Origin: an uncultured Gammaproteobacteria bacterium
GTDB taxonomy: Bacteria > Pseudomonadota > Gammaproteobacteria > GCA-2729495
Assembly (NCBI GenBank): GCA_947258805.1
Contig: CAMYJV010000008.1
Location: forward strand, 1 to 39,604
Length of the DNA: 39,604 nucleotides
Reading direction: 5' to 3'
Numbering within the stretch: position 1 is the stretch's first letter; the number at the start of each line of letters is the position of its first letter. The notes under the pieces were generated by a model that searched no databases, was not told where the DNA came from, and saw only the letters and a list, made by a program, of their open reading frames with translations. Positions 17,042 through 24,548 of the stretch are shown piece after piece. The position numbers and the translations under genes were made by a program.

Positions 17042-18088
17042 TCAGGCGCTGGGCTTGCGCAGAAAATCCAGAACGGCCTTGTTGGCCGCATTGGGCCGGT
17101 CGTAGATGGCGGCGTGACCTGCGCCCTCGATGATGTTCGCCTCCAGGTGAGGAATCAGCCGTTTTGCCCGCTTGACGATGGGCTCCGGCTTGTACAGCGT
17201 TTCCTGTTCGCCAAATATCAGCAGGGCGGGCACTTTCAACTGCTTGATGACGCTTTTCGGTTCGGCCAGGAAGAACTTGCGCAATACGCGCAACCCCTTG
17301 CCTATGTCGACCTTGTGGGTGTCTGCGTTGTAGACGCCGACGGAGCGATCCACCCGATAATGGCGAGTGCAAAGTGCCATCAGGCGCGCCAGCTGCCGGT
17401 CGAAGGTCCTGCCGTCGCCAGGGCTGCGCGATGACACGGACTTCGCCGTCAGGTCGTGCTCCAGCTCGTTAGCGTCTTTCTTCTTGTTCAGCACCTTGGT
17501 GAGCCAGATCTTCACCGGCAGCTTGGCCCGTGATATCCCCGTGGGGCTCAGCATCACCAGCTTGCGAACACGCTCCGGCGCATCGATGGCCATTTTCATC
17601 ACGATCCAGCCGCCAACGCTGGTACCGGCGAAGTGCGCTTTCTCAATGTGCAGGCCGTCGAGCACGTCGCACAGCCACTGAGAGTAGTCGTCGTTCAGGA
17701 AGGACGGCGGGTAAGGGTCACTGCGACCGGGTTGGCCAACGATGTCCAGCGCATACACACGAAAATGTTCGGCGAAGGCCGGTATCTGGCGGTGCCAGAG
17801 CGGGGCGCAGCCTGCCACGCCCGGCAGCAGCAGCAGGGGTTCCGCGTCGGCCGGTCCGGCCACCAGCATGTGGGTGTGGCCGAAGCGGGTCGGCACGAAC
17901 TGCGACTCGAACTCGCAGTCGATGAGCTCCAGCGCGTTGTCGTACCAGTCCATGATGGCCCGGTAGCCGTCGGGCGTCTTGTACAGGCTGAAGCGCGCGT
18001 CTTCGACCGGCGGCAACTTCGCAGCCAGCCGAGCTACCCGTGGATTGTGGAATGAGCGCTCGGCGGCCCTTTCGTTGGCAGTTTCCAT
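17042..18088 (-). CDS. Alpha/beta hydrolase
   Basis: A 348-residue alpha/beta-hydrolase-fold enzyme, probably an esterase or similar. The nucleophile Ser157 is in AGTSVGG, an oxyanion-type LLPGVAG loop lies at about 88-94, and the catalytic His is in GAGHAAIYDRP near the C terminus; the acid is likely in the LLIFGEQETLY strand, where Glu replaces the more usual Asp. An atypical basic insertion rich in Lys (KVLNKKKDANE) sits in the cap region. The start at ATG 18088 has AGGGAG five to eight bases upstream; ATG 18163 would add 25 residues with no family match. First gene of the probable operon with HupE. Confidence 0.85.
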   Translation of the reverse strand: METANERAAERSFHNPRVARLAAKLPPVEDARFSLYKTPDGYRAIMDWYDNALELIDCEFESQFVPTRFGHTHMLVAGPADAEPLLLLPGVAGCAPLWHRQIPAFAEHFRVYALDIVGQPGRSDPYPPSFLNDDYSQWLCDVLDGLHIEKAHFAGTSVGGWIVMKMAIDAPERVRKLVMLSPTGISRAKLPVKIWLTKVLNKKKDANELEHDLTAKSVSSRSPGDGRTFDRQLARLMALCTRHYRVDRSVGVYNADTHKVDIGKGLRVLRKFFLAEPKSVIKQLKVPALLIFGEQETLYKPEPIVKRAKRLIPHLEANIIEGAGHAAIYDRPNAANKAVLDFLRKPSA

Positions 18089-18394
18089 CCCCGCTCCCTG
18101 TCTGCCCTGAATGACATTGATGCCGTCATTAGCTGCGGCACTTCTCGTAGGTGAATTCGTCATATCAGGCAGGACGGTTTCGAGTTTTTTGCGTCTTTTT
18201 AATTTACCAGCCGACCCGGGGGCGCCGGCCGCAGGCGCAGTCTGGCGGCCCCGGACCACGGGATTACCTCTTAAGTGATTGATTCTCCAACCACTTAGTT
18301 GACAAGCCCACCCCGGCAACAGGGCCGTCCGGCTCGTGGTCGCCGGCGCGTTGATCCCCTCCCGGGAGCCGCCGGGCCTTGCCCTGGCCAGGCT
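18089..18394. other. Intergenic region with a dyad
   Basis: This gap of about 300 bases separates two minus-strand genes. It contains an AT-rich patch around 18177-18215 and an imperfect dyad, TAAGTGATT (18272-18280) and AACCACTTA (18289-18297), separated by eight bases. The dyad is 184 bases upstream of the hydrolase start and could be an operator. A TTGACA hexamer at 18299-18304 on the plus strand has no matching -10 box. Nothing else is recognised. Confidence 0.4.
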
Positions 18395-19270
18395 TCAGGA
18401 TGGAATCCAGTCGCTGTGCATTGCAACGCGCAGCATCGAGCGCGGCTCTTCGTAGTCCACGTTCGGACTGTGCTGCACGCAGCGATTGTCCCAGATCAGC
18501 ACGGACTTGTTGTACCAGCGCACGCGACACTGAAAGCGATCGTCCAGGGAGTGTTCTTTCAGCATGCCCAGGATCGCTTTGCTTTCCCGCGGGTTCAGTC
18601 CCTTGATAGCCGTGGCCCAGGCCTTGTTGATATACAACATCTTGCGCCCGGTTTCCGGGTGCGTGCAGATCAGCGGATGCTCGACCTGCGGGAATTTCTC
18701 GCGCATCTTGACCAGGCCTTCCAGCGCCGCGACCTTGGCGATGGCGAAATGGCCGGAGTCGATCCCGTACTGGAGCACGTCATGGATCGCGATCTTGTCT
18801 GCCAGGAACGCCTTCATAGGTTCCGACAGGTACTCGTAGGACACGTAGTGGCTGGAGAACAGCGTGTCGCCGCCGGTGCGGGGCACATCCAGCGCGTACA
18901 AGATGGCACCGAGGCTCGGGTTCTTCTGGTAGCTGTGGTCCATGTGCCAGCCCAGGTTCTGGGACGACAGCTTCTTCGTGCCACCGGCGCCCTTGAAGTA
19001 ATACACGCCGGGCGTATCGGTCTTGTTCGGGACGAAAGGCTCCTCTTCCAGCTTGCCGAAGCGCAGGCCCAACTGCTGGAAGCTCTTCTCGTCCAGTTCC
19101 TGGTCGCGAAAGACCACCACGGAGTAATCCAGGAAGGCCTGGTAGATTGCGGTCCAGGTCGTCTCGTCCAGGTTGGCGAGGTCGACCCCGAAGATCTCGC
19201 ACCCGAGGGCGCCCGTGAGGGGCCGGATGTCGAGCTGGGATGCGTTGTCAGCGGCTTGTGGCTGCGCCAT
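18395..19270 (-). CDS. TauD/TfdA family 2-oxoglutarate dioxygenase
   Basis: A 291-residue non-haem Fe(II)/2-oxoglutarate dioxygenase. The iron ligands His109-x-Asp111 (WHMDHSY) and distal His267 (CVQHSPN) are present, with Arg281 (or Arg277) placed to bind 2-oxoglutarate. Other family marks are GALGCEIFGVDL near the start and YALDVPRTGGDT. TauD-type enzymes hydroxylate small substrates such as taurine, alkyl sulfates or phenoxyacetates; the substrate here cannot be told. Start ATG 19270 has GGAGA upstream. It is divergent from a flavoprotein gene across a region with a perfect dyad. Confidence 0.93.
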   Translation of the reverse strand: MAQPQAADNASQLDIRPLTGALGCEIFGVDLANLDETTWTAIYQAFLDYSVVVFRDQELDEKSFQQLGLRFGKLEEEPFVPNKTDTPGVYYFKGAGGTKKLSSQNLGWHMDHSYQKNPSLGAILYALDVPRTGGDTLFSSHYVSYEYLSEPMKAFLADKIAIHDVLQYGIDSGHFAIAKVAALEGLVKMREKFPQVEHPLICTHPETGRKMLYINKAWATAIKGLNPRESKAILGMLKEHSLDDRFQCRVRWYNKSVLIWDNRCVQHSPNVDYEEPRSMLRVAMHSDWIPS

Positions 19271-19314
19271 GGCGGTTATTCTCCGTCGGCCGGGTCAGTC
19301 GGCAGATAGTAAAG

Positions 19315-19338
19315 GTCATATAAGTATAACAATATGAC
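19315..19338. promoter_or_regulatory. Perfect dyad in divergent promoter region (operator candidate)
   Basis: GTCATAT (19315-19321) and ATATGAC (19332-19338) are exact reverse complements around a ten-base AT-rich spacer that includes a TATAAC-like -10 hexamer on the plus strand. It lies 45 bases from the TauD start and 82 bases from the flavoprotein start, the expected place for an operator controlling both genes. Confidence 0.55.
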
Positions 19339-19419
19339 GAGCAGGGCAACTGTGGCAACTCCAAACAAGCTTTCGCCCCGCCGGCGAGGGCAGATCCGGC
19401 GGCTTGCGGGCTGTGGCAG

Positions 19420-20541
19420 ATGACCCGGCTTGTCCTCGTGGGCGGCGGTCACAGCCATGTGCAGGTGCTGCTGGCGCTTGCCGGCCGTCGGCCCGGCGAG
19501 CTCGAGATCACGATGATTAGCAAGGATGTGCTGACGCCCTATTCCGGGATGCTGCCGGGCGTGGTCGCCGGCCATTACCAGCCGGCGGACGCGCTGATCG
19601 ATCTCGCGCCCCTTTGCGCCGCCGCGGGTGCAGAACTGATCCAGGGAGAAGTCAGCCGTCTCGATCCCGCCAGCTGCGCCGTGGGCACCCGGGACGGGAA
19701 TTCTGTGGACTACGACTTGCTGTCGATCAACTGCGGTTCCGCACCGGGACTCGGATCCATCGCGGGCGCGGGCGATGTCGGTTTGCCGGTCAAACCCATC
19801 AGCGGATTCTTGACCGGCTGGGACAGCTTGCTGGGGGAGCTGAGCCAGCGGCGCGGCGACGCGTTCCGGCTGGCCGTTGTAGGGGCGGGTGCGGGTGGCG
19901 TGGAAATGGCCCTCGCGCTGGAGTACCGACTTCGGGCGCTGGAAGCTTGCCGCGGCGTGCAGGTCAGTGTGGTCGATGCGGCCGACTCGGTGCTGCCCGG
20001 CCACGCGCCACAGCTGGCCCGGCGAATCGCGGCGATTCTCGGCCGTCGCGGCATCGCCTTCCGCGGCGCGACCCGGATTGCGGGGGCGAGTAAAGACGGG
20101 CTGCTCACGGAGGCGGGCGAGACCATCGCCGCCGATGAGGTCCTCTGGGTGATCGATGCCGGGGCGCAGCCCTGGCCGCGCGAGGCCGGCCTGGCCGCGG
20201 ATCGCCGCGGGTTTGTCCGTGTCGATGCCGCGCTGCGCAGCCTGTCTCACCCCAACGTGTTCGCCACCGGCGATATCGCGAGCTTCGCCACCATCGATTT
20301 GCCCAAGGCCGGGGTCTATGCAGTGCGCCAGGGCCCGCTGCTCGCGGACAATCTGCTGCGCGCGGCCAAAGGTCAGCCGCTGCGCGACTATCGGCCCCAG
20401 CGCCGCTACCTGATGCTGATTTCCACCGGCGAGCGCTACGCGGTTGCTGCCCGGGGCCGCTGGACCGCCGAAGGCGCCTGGGCCTGGCGATGGAAAGACT
20501 GGATCGACCGGCGCTTCGTCCAACGCTTCCAGTTGGGCTAG
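19420..20541 (+). CDS. FAD-dependent oxidoreductase of the 'N-terminal to SelD' type, stand-alone
   Basis: A 373-residue pyridine-nucleotide-disulfide-type flavoprotein (NDH-2-like). The N-terminal FAD site reads VLVGGGHSHVQVL, followed by SKDVLTPYSGMLPGVVAGHY; the second dinucleotide site is VVGAGAGGVEMALAL and the final FAD segment is VFATGDIASF. The GGGHSH start and PYSGMLPG segment are marks of the family found fused ahead of selenide-water dikinase SelD in some bacteria, or standing alone. No selD sequence follows here; a terminator does. No redox Cys pair is seen, in keeping with a dehydrogenase rather than a disulfide reductase. ATG 20 bases inside the alternative frames was not considered; ATG 19420 fits the family N terminus. 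Confidence 0.85.
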   Translation: MTRLVLVGGGHSHVQVLLALAGRRPGELEITMISKDVLTPYSGMLPGVVAGHYQPADALIDLAPLCAAAGAELIQGEVSRLDPASCAVGTRDGNSVDYDLLSINCGSAPGLGSIAGAGDVGLPVKPISGFLTGWDSLLGELSQRRGDAFRLAVVGAGAGGVEMALALEYRLRALEACRGVQVSVVDAADSVLPGHAPQLARRIAAILGRRGIAFRGATRIAGASKDGLLTEAGETIAADEVLWVIDAGAQPWPREAGLAADRRGFVRVDAALRSLSHPNVFATGDIASFATIDLPKAGVYAVRQGPLLADNLLRAAKGQPLRDYRPQRRYLMLISTGERYAVAARGRWTAEGAWAWRWKDWIDRRFVQRFQLG

Positions 20542-20663
20542 CCGCATAAAGCTCGCGGCGGGGTCACGTCATGAGCCCGCCGTGGGCCTATCCTGAACTC
20601 GTAGTCTCCCCACAGACTCCACTCAACGAAAAGACAGCCAACAATCCACCCCCGCAAACCATT
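20542..20663 (+). other. Long 3' untranslated region or small RNA candidate
   Basis: About 120 bases separate the flavoprotein stop from a strong terminator. No ORF with a ribosome site is seen. An AGTCT/AGACT mini-hairpin occurs near 20603-20620. It may simply be a 3' UTR, or an sRNA released from it. Confidence 0.3.
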
Positions 20664-20689
20664 GGCCCGCGCAAGCGGGCCTTTTTTTT
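20664..20689 (+). terminator. Strong Rho-independent terminator
   Basis: GGCCCGC (20664-20670) pairs with GCGGGCC (20675-20681) over the loop GCAA and is followed by eight T residues. It ends the flavoprotein transcript. Confidence 0.95.
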
Positions 20690-20748
20690 CCCATCGCCCC
20701 ACTCCCTGATCGCGCCTGGGCAGCACCGCTGTGATGACCAATCTGCCT

Positions 20749-20870
20749 GGTGGGAGCGGCTTTAGCCGCGATGGGCTGACCCACCTGGTGGGCGCGGCTT
20801 TAGCCGCGATGAACCAAACAAGTGGTATAGCGGCATCGCAACCACGATCGCGGCTGAAGCCGCTCCCACC
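20749..20870. repeat. REP cluster 1 (three units)
   Basis: Two direct units (20749-20774 and 20787-20811) with cores GGGAGCGGCTTTAGCCGCG and GGGCGCGGCTTTAGCCGCG are followed by one inverted unit (20846-20870) reading CGCGGCTGAAGCCGCTCCC. Each unit is an imperfect palindrome. This core is a familiar gammaproteobacterial REP type. The cluster lies between convergent gene ends. Just after it the heptamer GAAGACC is repeated three times (20871-20891). Confidence 0.9.
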
Positions 20871-20947
20871 GAAGACCGAAGACCGAAGACCGAAGGGGAG
20901 CATTCGCCGAGAGTGGCACAACCACCACCCAATCCAGCCTGGCCCTG

Positions 20948-21739
20948 CTATCCCTCCGCGTCAGTCCAACGCAGTTCTGCAGCGGTTGCCGGCCCGACCC
21001 GCGTGGTCTTCAAGCTGGCCGGAATCTCCGCCGTATCGGGCGAGATCGGCACTCTGCCGCCCATCACTTCCGCGTAGCGTTGCGGGTAGCGCGGTTGCCT
21101 TTCGGCTTCTGCGTAACCTTCGGGAAATATCGGCAGGTTGTTCGCCGGGTCGTACTTGTCGGTAGCGCCCAGGGTATGCAGTAACTCGTGCGTCATGATC
21201 ACGCGGTTGCTGCCGCGCATGCGCCGGCTGCCGAACAGGTGCACGATGCCGATGCGACCTTCCTTCATGCCCAGTGAGTGGGGCAGGGCGATGCCGTCTA
21301 CCGGATCGTGGTAGACGGCAAAGATGCGAATGTCCGGCGCCGGACCTGGCTGATCAGCCAGCGCTCGCCAGGTCCACCACCGCAACTTCAGGCTCCACGC
21401 CATGACGCTGAGCGGGTTGGCCGCTTCGGGAGGTAGCGGTGGCATACCGGTGGGCTCGCCGAGGTCCACGCGAATTGGCCGTTCGATGCCAACGCCGTAA
21501 CGTGCGGCCTCGCGCGCGACGAAATCGGCCAGCGGGCTGAAACTCTTGCTGGTCAGGCTGTCGACGTACTTCGCGGTGCCGGCGGCATCGCCGGCGACCA
21601 CGGGGTACACCGTGACCCACAGGGTCTCGTCCCAGCTCGTGGTGCGAGCCCGCCCGAGCCAGGTGCCTCCAAGCAGCGCAAGGGCCACGATGCCGAGACT
21701 TACCTGGCGCAGAACCCTCAATGCGTTGCCTCTGGCCAT
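20948..21739 (-). CDS. Membrane-anchored zincin-like putative metalloprotease
   Basis: A 263-residue protein with an N-terminal hydrophobic anchor or signal (about 11-28). A zinc-binding motif HExxHxxGxxD is seen at 184-194 (HELLHTLGATD), in which the third ligand is Asp rather than His. A Met at about 226 in YAEVMGG is placed like the Met-turn of metzincins. Upstream strands (RIFAVYHDP, GRIGIVHLFG) suggest the edge strand of a zincin fold. I do not recognise a named family; peptidase activity is inferred only from the motif. It is the last of three minus-strand genes behind the HerA-like ATPase. Confidence 0.7.
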   Translation of the reverse strand: MARGNALRVLRQVSLGIVALALLGGTWLGRARTTSWDETLWVTVYPVVAGDAAGTAKYVDSLTSKSFSPLADFVAREAARYGVGIERPIRVDLGEPTGMPPLPPEAANPLSVMAWSLKLRWWTWRALADQPGPAPDIRIFAVYHDPVDGIALPHSLGMKEGRIGIVHLFGSRRMRGSNRVIMTHELLHTLGATDKYDPANNLPIFPEGYAEAERQPRYPQRYAEVMGGRVPISPDTAEIPASLKTTRVGPATAAELRWTDAEG

Positions 21740-21807
21740 GGGCTCAAGCCTAGCGGGCTGAGGCTGTCCGGAACGTGACGCCTGTGGAATTCATGGCAGT
21801 CTTACCA

Positions 21808-21940
21808 GGGGACACTCTGCATTTTCCCTTGATGGATCGGCCAGGCCTGAGGCTGGCGCGGAAAATGCAGAATGTCCCCGCGGCCGATGGACTCGGATCG
21901 GCCAGGTCTGAGGCTGGGACAGAAAATGCAGAATATCCCC
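21808..21940. repeat. Palindromic repeat element with 61-base direct duplication
   Basis: A 20-base arm at 21808-21827 (GGGGACACTCTGCATTTTCC) has its complement at 21860-21879 with one mismatch and again at 21921-21940 with a few more. The segment around the right arm, starting GGATCGGCCAGG, is directly repeated at 21834 and 21895. The element fills the gap between the HerA-like ATPase and the zincin-like gene. It looks like a dispersed REP- or MITE-type sequence; no transposase is present in the window. Confidence 0.75.
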
Positions 21941-21963
21941 GGGGTTGGCGCCGTGGACTCGTC

Positions 21964-24378
21964 TCAGGCAGGCCGCAGACTGCCGTCCGTCGCTTCAATG
22001 TAGGGCACCCAGAGCAGCGCGAAAGCGCGCACTCGCGTATCCGCAGCACGCGGGTTGATGCGCTGCTCTTTCAGCTCCTCGGTTTGTGCATCGTAGGCAT
22101 CCTCGAGATCGGCAACATCATCTTCGAAAGCCGCTTCCAGTTCGGCGAGCCGGGCCTGCACGCGCTGCACGGTCTGTTCCGCGCGCTTCACGTCTGCCGT
22201 CTCGCTGCCAATTCGCCCGGCCTTGCGCACGGCAGTACCGACCCGTGTCGCCGACGTGGTGGAGATCCGCTTGCGGCCGAGGACCGCACCAAGAATCGCC
22301 GCGCCGAAAGACAGGGCCGTGTCCAGCTTCTGCGTCTTGGCCTGTTCGGCCTGGCGCTCCATCGCCTGCTGGGCACGCTGCAAGCGGTCCTCCAGCGTGG
22401 CAACCTTTTTTTCGTATCGTTTACGCAGTTTGGCGACCTTCAAATCGCGCTGCTCATTGCCCAGCTGTTGCAAACGAATTCGGAAATCACGCTCGGTCTC
22501 GGCGGGTTCGGAACTGACTTTCAACGCCGGGCTCTTGTAGAGAATCAGCGGACGGTTGGCCCGCACCCAGCGCTGCAGAGATTTTTCCCAGTCCCGGTGG
22601 GCCTTGGCATCGCCCGCTGCACCGCTGATCTCGGCGAAGGACGCGTCCGGATCGGGCCGCTGGTCCAGTGTGCTGAGTTCCAGTTCAGATTCTTCCGCCA
22701 GGTCCCAGTCTATGTCGCCGATGGCGTCATCTGCTTCGGCGACAAATACGCCGTCGCGCTTCTCGTGAACGTTCAGCCTGGCGTTCTGGTAGCCGGCCTC
22801 CCACGCACCCAGGATGCGCGGGTAGTAGACCAGCCGCTCGCCGTGCTCCGGGTGTTCGGCCGGGTCGGCGAATAATTGCTTCACCGACGGGTCGAGGACC
22901 GGGCGTTGCTGGGCGGCCGGGCGTGCCGGCGGGGTGGCTGCGACGGGTTCGGAGGGTGCCGAAGCCGCTGCAGATTCGGGACCTCGCAGCCGCTGCAGCT
23001 GGTCGCGGGTCAGCGGACCGGCCAGGTAGGACATGACCCACCGCGTTTCCATCAGGACCGGCTCGCGCTCGTGCACGTTGTGCAGCAGGAAACGCCGTTT
23101 GCCGAGACCGGACAGCACGCCGTCGAGGCGGTCCAGGGGCAGGTGCTCGCTGCCGGCGGCACCTTCCAGGCCCTCCCGCACCCGCGCCTTGTCGCGTTCG
23201 GTTTGCAGGCGGCCGATGCACCAGGTGCCCGTGTTGGACAAGGCCTTGTAGTCCAGGTCTACCGGGTTCTGGGTTGACAGCACCAGGCCCAGGCCGAAAG
23301 CGCGGGCCTGTTTGAGCAGAGTCAGGAACAGCGTCTTCGACGGCGGGTTCGCCACCGGCGGCAGGTAGCCGAACAACTCATCCATGTACAGGATCGCGCG
23401 CAGCGAGCCGCTGCCAGGTTGCCGGCGCATCCACGCCACCAGTTCCGCGAGCAGCATGGTGACGAAGAACATGCGTTCGGCGTCGCTGAGGTGGGCAATG
23501 GACATGACCGATACGCGCGGCTTGCCGCTGGCGGTGTACAACAGCCCGTCGATGTCCAGGGGCGGACCTTCCAGCCAGGCTTCGAAACCCGGCGCAGCGA
23601 GCAGGTTGTTCAGCCGCATCGCCAGCGCAAAACGATCTCTGGGCGGGAAAAAGCTGTCGAGGTCCATGACCCCAACGCGGTCGAAGCCGGGTTGCTGAAT
23701 GGCGCCGATCAGGGCTGGCAGATCGAGGCTGCGGCCTTCCTGCCACGCGCGATCCAGGACCGTCGACAGCAGAATGTGCTCCGGGCTGGTAATCGGGTCG
23801 GCCTTGATGTCGAGCAGCGTCAGCAGACCCGTGGCCGCGCTCTGTACCCGTTCGCGCTGCAGGTCCCGGTCGTCGCGCAGTTCGGGCGGCGGCGGGCTGA
23901 ATTCACGCAGAACGGAGATCGGTGTGCCCATCGCGCTGCCGGGGGTATAGATCGCAAAATCGGCGGCCTGGCGCAGCGCCTTGATGCGCGCTGGCGTCTG
24001 TCCCCACGACGCGAGGCCGTCTTTCCAGAGCTTGGCCAGCGTGGCCGCGTATTCCGCGGGCGCCTCGCCGCGATCGGCGGCGGCCCGGGGATCTACCCAC
24101 GGCTCGAAATCCTTGGCTCTCAGCTGCGGGAAGGTCAGCAGCAGGTTGCCCATGTCGCCCTTCGGGTCGATGGCAATGACGGGTACGTGATCCAGGGCCG
24201 CTTCTTCGATTATGGCAACGCCGAGACCGGTCTTGCCGCTGCCGGTCATGCCGATGATTGCCGCGTGGGTCGTCAGGTCCTTCGAGTCGTACAGGACAGT
24301 TTCTGCCGTCGTCTCGCCAGAATCCGCGTCGACCCGCCGACCGAGATAGAACGCACCAAGTTTTTCGTAGTCTTGCAT
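21964..24378 (-). CDS. HerA-like (DUF87-type) ATP-binding protein with coiled-coil tail
   Basis: This is an 804-residue P-loop ATPase of the FtsK/HerA group. Walker A GMTGSGKT lies at 43-50, an IDPKGDMGN segment at about 70-78, Walker B AILYMDE at about 328-334, and a sensor-type STQNPVDLDYKALSNTGTW stretch further on. Residues about 560-760 are charged and heptad-like, with a predicted long coiled coil interrupted by a small Ala-rich segment (SFGAAILGAVLGRKRIS). HerA relatives pump DNA or remodel complexes, often with a nuclease partner. Here a beta-CASP metallo-hydrolase lies upstream on the same strand and a zincin-like protein downstream. Actual role unknown. Start ATG 24378 is the only good one. 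Confidence 0.85.
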   Translation of the reverse strand: MQDYEKLGAFYLGRRVDADSGETTAETVLYDSKDLTTHAAIIGMTGSGKTGLGVAIIEEAALDHVPVIAIDPKGDMGNLLLTFPQLRAKDFEPWVDPRAAADRGEAPAEYAATLAKLWKDGLASWGQTPARIKALRQAADFAIYTPGSAMGTPISVLREFSPPPPELRDDRDLQRERVQSAATGLLTLLDIKADPITSPEHILLSTVLDRAWQEGRSLDLPALIGAIQQPGFDRVGVMDLDSFFPPRDRFALAMRLNNLLAAPGFEAWLEGPPLDIDGLLYTASGKPRVSVMSIAHLSDAERMFFVTMLLAELVAWMRRQPGSGSLRAILYMDELFGYLPPVANPPSKTLFLTLLKQARAFGLGLVLSTQNPVDLDYKALSNTGTWCIGRLQTERDKARVREGLEGAAGSEHLPLDRLDGVLSGLGKRRFLLHNVHEREPVLMETRWVMSYLAGPLTRDQLQRLRGPESAAASAPSEPVAATPPARPAAQQRPVLDPSVKQLFADPAEHPEHGERLVYYPRILGAWEAGYQNARLNVHEKRDGVFVAEADDAIGDIDWDLAEESELELSTLDQRPDPDASFAEISGAAGDAKAHRDWEKSLQRWVRANRPLILYKSPALKVSSEPAETERDFRIRLQQLGNEQRDLKVAKLRKRYEKKVATLEDRLQRAQQAMERQAEQAKTQKLDTALSFGAAILGAVLGRKRISTTSATRVGTAVRKAGRIGSETADVKRAEQTVQRVQARLAELEAAFEDDVADLEDAYDAQTEELKEQRINPRAADTRVRAFALLWVPYIEATDGSLRPA

Positions 24379-24383
24379 TTTAC

Positions 24384-24530
24384 GTCTCCACCGGAGTCAC
24401 TAGCACGGTGCAGCTAGCAGTCCGATAAGGTCTTTGTCTCCACCAGGATCACCAGCACGGTGCAGCCAGCAGTCCGATAACGCCTTCGCAGAGTGAGGTC
24501 ACCAGCATTCTGCAGCAGGGACTCCGATAA
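24384..24530. repeat. Three degenerate tandem repeats upstream of the HerA-like gene
   Basis: Copies end at 24428, 24480 and 24530, each with CCGATAA, giving a period of 50-52 bases. The first two 45-base copies differ at about five positions; the third is more diverged. Each contains a CAGCA(C/T)...TGCAG motif; in the first two the centre GCACGGTGC is palindromic. They occupy the leader/promoter region of the ATPase gene. Confidence 0.75.
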
Positions 24531-24548
24531 AAAATTGCATCTTAACCA

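Noticed and set aside
18299..18304. TTGACA as a plus-strand promoter
   Set aside because: No -10 box at 16-18 bases and no plus-strand gene follows.
20749..20870. Possible tRNA or rRNA remnant because of strong stems
   Set aside because: The stems match a REP family and no cloverleaf or anticodon arm can be built.
20871..20895. GAAGACC heptamer repeats as a phase-variable tract
   Set aside because: Not inside or before a gene start; likely replication slippage next to the REP cluster.
24384..24530. Possible CRISPR array
   Set aside because: Only three degenerate copies with 5-8 bases between them and no variable spacers or cas genes.
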